This document shows positions 61,639 through 64,000 of a stretch of DNA of 64,000 bases, piece after piece. The notes below the pieces were generated by a model. It had not been told where the DNA came from, ran no database searches, and worked only from the letters and a program-made list of their open reading frames with translations. The translations under genes were made by a program, and so were the position numbers. The DNA is from Paucibacter sp. DJ2R-2. Lineage in GTDB: Bacteria; Pseudomonadota; Gammaproteobacteria; Burkholderiales; Burkholderiaceae_C. The stretch is taken from positions 372,001 to 436,000 of the forward strand of contig NZ_JAJIRT010000004.1 of assembly GCF_025717675.1 (NCBI RefSeq). Direction: 5' to 3'. Numbering within the stretch: the first letter of the stretch is position 1; each line of letters starts with the position of its first letter.

Positions 61639-61980
61639 ATGAGCCAGCGCCTAAAAGAGAACCAGCTACTTGATCGCAAGCCCGAAATGAGCAGTCACGC
61701 AGAGATCAGGATGCAACAACGTGGAATTCAACGGACCGACATCGAACTGGCGATTCAGTACGGCAGGCGCATCCATGCCAAGGGGCTCACCTACTACGTG
61801 ATCGGGCGCAAAGAAGTCAAGCTACTGGCCCAACAGGGGCAGAACATCTCGGGCCTCTCGGGCTTGCAGGTTCTGGTTCAAGAGGAACTGGTGGTCACCA
61901 CCTATCGCAACACCGATTTCCATGCCATTCGCACCACGGTGCGGGACAAGCGCCGCATGCGGTTGCGGCACCGGCACTGA
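61639..61980 (+). CDS. DUF4258-domain protein
   Basis: The 113-residue protein has the DUF4258-like core (SSHAEIRMQQRGIQRTDIELAIQYGRRIHAKGLTYYVIGRKEVKLL ... VVTTYRN). Members often sit in toxin-antitoxin or mobile regions and are thought to be small RNase-like proteins. The start at 61639 follows a GGAG site and the predicted sigma-54 transcript start, which decides it over upstream Met codons. It is the first gene of the operon that leads to the vWA-PP2C-kinase triad. Confidence 0.7.
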   Translation: MSQRLKENQLLDRKPEMSSHAEIRMQQRGIQRTDIELAIQYGRRIHAKGLTYYVIGRKEVKLLAQQGQNISGLSGLQVLVQEELVVTTYRNTDFHAIRTTVRDKRRMRLRHRH

Positions 61981-62164
61981 CGCTTCCGCAAGCACTGGAC
62001 GAGGGGCATTTCTGCCGGGCAAACATCAGAGCCCGAGATGCGTATTGATCCGAATTCGAGACATCCAACAGGGGATTAAAGACATGGGTTTTGCAAGCTA
62101 CGACGAAGACATACAGAGCCGCTTCTTTCAAGCAACTCGCATCAGGGAAAAGGAACACGAGGCC

Positions 62165-62863
62165 ATGAAAAACGAACCTGCAACCGCCACCAAACTGAAA
62201 GCTTTTGCTGCCCCGCAACCGCGGCCGCTTCCCATCATCGTGCTGGCTGACACCAGTGGCAGCATGGCCGAGAACGGCAAGATCGACGCCCTCAACGTCG
62301 CCCTCGGCCAGATGATCAAGAGCTTCGCGCAAGAGTCACGACTGCGTGCCGAGATCCAGGTCGGGCTCATCACCTTTGGTGGACGGGAGGCGCAGCAATA
62401 CCTGCCTTTGGTGGCTGCGCAGCGCATCGAGGGCATGCAGGCGCTTCAGGCCTCAGGCGCTACGCCCATGGGATCGGCGTTCACATTGGCGCGCACACTG
62501 CTGGAGGACAAGGTCTTGGTGCCCTCGCGAGCCTACCGCCCTGTGGTGGTGCTGGTGTCTGACGGCGAACCAAACGACGACTGGGAAGCGCAGCTGGAGG
62601 CACTCAAGACTTGCGAGCGCGGTAGCAAGGCCTCGCGGTTTGCCCTAGCCATTGGCGCAGATGCCGATCGGGACATGCTGGCGCGCTTTGCCAATGACCG
62701 TGAGGCGCCTGTATTTGAGGCTCATGAAGTGCGCGACATCGTGCGCTTTTTCCGCGCAGTGACCATGAGCGTGGTGGCTCGCTCATCCAGCGCCACACCA
62801 GACCAGCCCGTCGGACTGGAGCTGGACGCGGCGCTGGATGACCTCGATCTGGACGCACTGTAA
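62165..62863 (+). CDS. vWA-domain protein (TerY-like)
   Basis: The 232-residue protein is a von Willebrand factor A domain with an intact MIDAS: DTSGS (29-33, LADTSGSMAEN), GATPMGSA and VSDGEPNDD. It resembles TerY-like proteins, which form a triad with a PP2C phosphatase and a protein kinase. The start at 62165 (MKNEPATATK) gives a typical short N terminus. An ATG at 62084 would add 27 residues. The next gene starts directly after its TAA. Confidence 0.83.
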   Translation: MKNEPATATKLKAFAAPQPRPLPIIVLADTSGSMAENGKIDALNVALGQMIKSFAQESRLRAEIQVGLITFGGREAQQYLPLVAAQRIEGMQALQASGATPMGSAFTLARTLLEDKVLVPSRAYRPVVVLVSDGEPNDDWEAQLEALKTCERGSKASRFALAIGADADRDMLARFANDREAPVFEAHEVRDIVRFFRAVTMSVVARSSSATPDQPVGLELDAALDDLDLDAL

Positions 62864-63601
62864 TTGGCAACGAGAGCGACGACGCTGCGAGCAGCTGGGG
62901 CCTGCGTGACAGGGCCCGCGCATCGCGCTCAGGGTACCCAGGGTCAGGATGCGCTGCAGTTGCGCGGATGGCGCGGCGGCTGGATCGCTGCGGTGGCCGA
63001 TGGCCTGGGCTCGCGTGCGCACAGCGCCACAGGCGCGCGTCTGGCGGTGAAGGTGGCCCAGCAGGTAGCAAGAGATTGGCCTGCTCGGAGCTGGCTTGAG
63101 GTGTCGGCGCGCGAGGTTGCGACAGACATCTATCGTCGCTGGCTGGCAGCAGTGCCATGGGCTGACAAGGGACTCGCGGCTACCACCCTGCTGCTGGTGG
63201 TCTGCGACGCCGCAGGGCGTGCACGCACTTGGCAGATTGGTGACGGTCTGGTGCTGCTGTGTACGCAAGGCATGGCTCAGCCTTTGACCCCCGCGCGAGA
63301 TGGCTTCGGCAATCAGACGCGCGCCCTAGGCGTGGACCGGGCCTGGGCAGCCTGGCACACGGCTGACTTCGCGCTGAAGGAACCGGGCGACATGGTGCTG
63401 CTGATGACGGATGGCGTGGCCGACGACCTTTTGCCAAATGCCCTTGGCGGTTTCGCCAGCGCAGTGCGTCGAGACTTGGCGTGCAGAAGCCGGCGCGGGG
63501 GGCGGCGATGGCTGAACCACGAACTTACCCACTGGGCGACGCCGCTTCATGGCGATGACAAGACGCTGGCAGCGGTGTTCAAGGAAGAGAGATGCGGATG
63601 A
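62864..63601 (+). CDS. PP2C-family protein phosphatase
   Basis: The 245-residue protein is read from a TTG right after the vWA stop. The PP2C motifs are VTGPAHRAQGTQGQDAL, AVADGLGSRAHSATGARLAV (metal-binding Asp in VADG), AATTLLLVVC, TWQIGDG and LLMTDGVADDL. It would remove phosphate from the kinase or its targets. The stop overlaps the kinase start in ATGA, so the pair is coupled. Confidence 0.85.
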   Translation: MATRATTLRAAGACVTGPAHRAQGTQGQDALQLRGWRGGWIAAVADGLGSRAHSATGARLAVKVAQQVARDWPARSWLEVSAREVATDIYRRWLAAVPWADKGLAATTLLLVVCDAAGRARTWQIGDGLVLLCTQGMAQPLTPARDGFGNQTRALGVDRAWAAWHTADFALKEPGDMVLLMTDGVADDLLPNALGGFASAVRRDLACRSRRGGRRWLNHELTHWATPLHGDDKTLAAVFKEERCG

Positions 63602-64000
63602 CGGACAAGACAGAGACGGCTGCGCGCAAGAAGAAGCAGTTTGTGGTGGATGAGCAAGGTACTCAGCACGAACTGGGACTGAAGTTGGCCGAGGGCGGCG
63701 AGGGGATCGTGCTGCGCATTGCCGGAGATGCGAGACGCCTTGTGAAGGTCAGCCGCTGGCCCGATGCCGACGAGCGTACACAGCGCTGGCGCCGGCGCAT
63801 CGAATCCGTTCGCCGGATGCCCATCTTGGAGAACCGATTGCCGATCGCCATGCCACAGACGCTGATCATCAAGCCGCGCGCGGGCTATGTGATGGAGTTG
63901 ATGGATGGGCTGATCCCACTTGAGGAATTGCTGAGCCAGGCTCACGAGGCGTTTCTGAAAGACCAGGGAGCTGCCGGTTATGTCGCCTCAGGCGGACTGG
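63598..64000 (+). CDS. Protein kinase of the TerY-P-like triad (3' part outside window)
   Basis: The visible 134 residues start with a Lys-rich N terminus. They contain a glycine loop (KLAEGGEGIVLRI) followed by a Lys in LVKVSRW, which would be the ATP-binding Lys, and the hinge-like YVMELMDGLIPLEELL. The catalytic loop is beyond the right edge. The order vWA-PP2C-kinase is that of the TerY-P triad. Overlap with PP2C is 4 bp. Confidence 0.75.
   Translation, partial: MTDKTETAARKKKQFVVDEQGTQHELGLKLAEGGEGIVLRIAGDARRLVKVSRWPDADERTQRWRRRIESVRRMPILENRLPIAMPQTLIIKPRAGYVMELMDGLIPLEELLSQAHEAFLKDQGAAGYVASGGL

Overview
The window is GC-rich chromosomal DNA from a betaproteobacterium, most likely Burkholderiales of the Roseateles/Rubrivivax/Leptothrix type. 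The evidence is the strong GC bias, two PEP-CTERM proteins, a bufferin (BufA2BC) operon, RadA, FumC, Alr and TonB of proteobacterial type, and many dense overlapping gene pairs. No rRNA gene or plasmid replication gene is seen. The first gene and the last gene run off the window.

Positions 1-44,000 are ordinary chromosome: a beta-propeller phytase end, a Vat-like acetyltransferase, an outer-membrane barrel, two AmpG-like permeases (one coupled to a GHL10 glycoside hydrolase), a membrane-tethered receiver protein, aquaporin Z followed by an unusual mosaic of inverted repeats, GST, amidase, the bufA2-bufB-bufC metal-buffering operon, two Crp/Fnr-type regulators, a glutathione peroxidase, LplT, Alr, ArfB, TonB, FumC, a sensor kinase, several small transporters, RadA, a CHASE-PAS-GGDEF protein coupled to a periplasmic binding protein, an ABC-2 exporter pair, a cytochrome c and finally tRNA-Arg(CCG).

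About 34 bp downstream of the tRNA starts a Tn7-like element (about 44.04-50.2 kb). It carries tniQ/tnsD-like, tnsC-like and a fused tnsA-tnsB-like gene, all on the minus strand. Inverted copies of short motifs at both sides are candidate transposase-binding ends. The TnsA-like domain appears to have Arg in place of the catalytic Lys.

From 50.9 kb to the right edge lies what I think is the most interesting part: a plus-strand defence-like island. It starts with a regulator that joins an N-terminal CARF-like sensor to a sigma-54 AAA+ activator (GAFTGA present) and an HTH. Then come hsdR-hsdM-hsdS (type I restriction-modification), a GHKL ATPase fused to a PD-(D/E)XK (Shedu-like) nuclease, two small uncharacterised genes, and a vWA-PP2C-kinase (TerY-P-like) triad. 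Two near-identical sigma-54 -24/-12 promoters (TGGCACGG....TCGCA) sit just before hsdR and just before the DUF4258/vWA/PP2C/kinase operon. The simplest reading is a single inducible regulon: the CARF-type activator senses a nucleotide or RNA-damage signal and switches on both the restriction system and the phospho-signalling triad through sigma-54. This linkage is inferred from sequence only.
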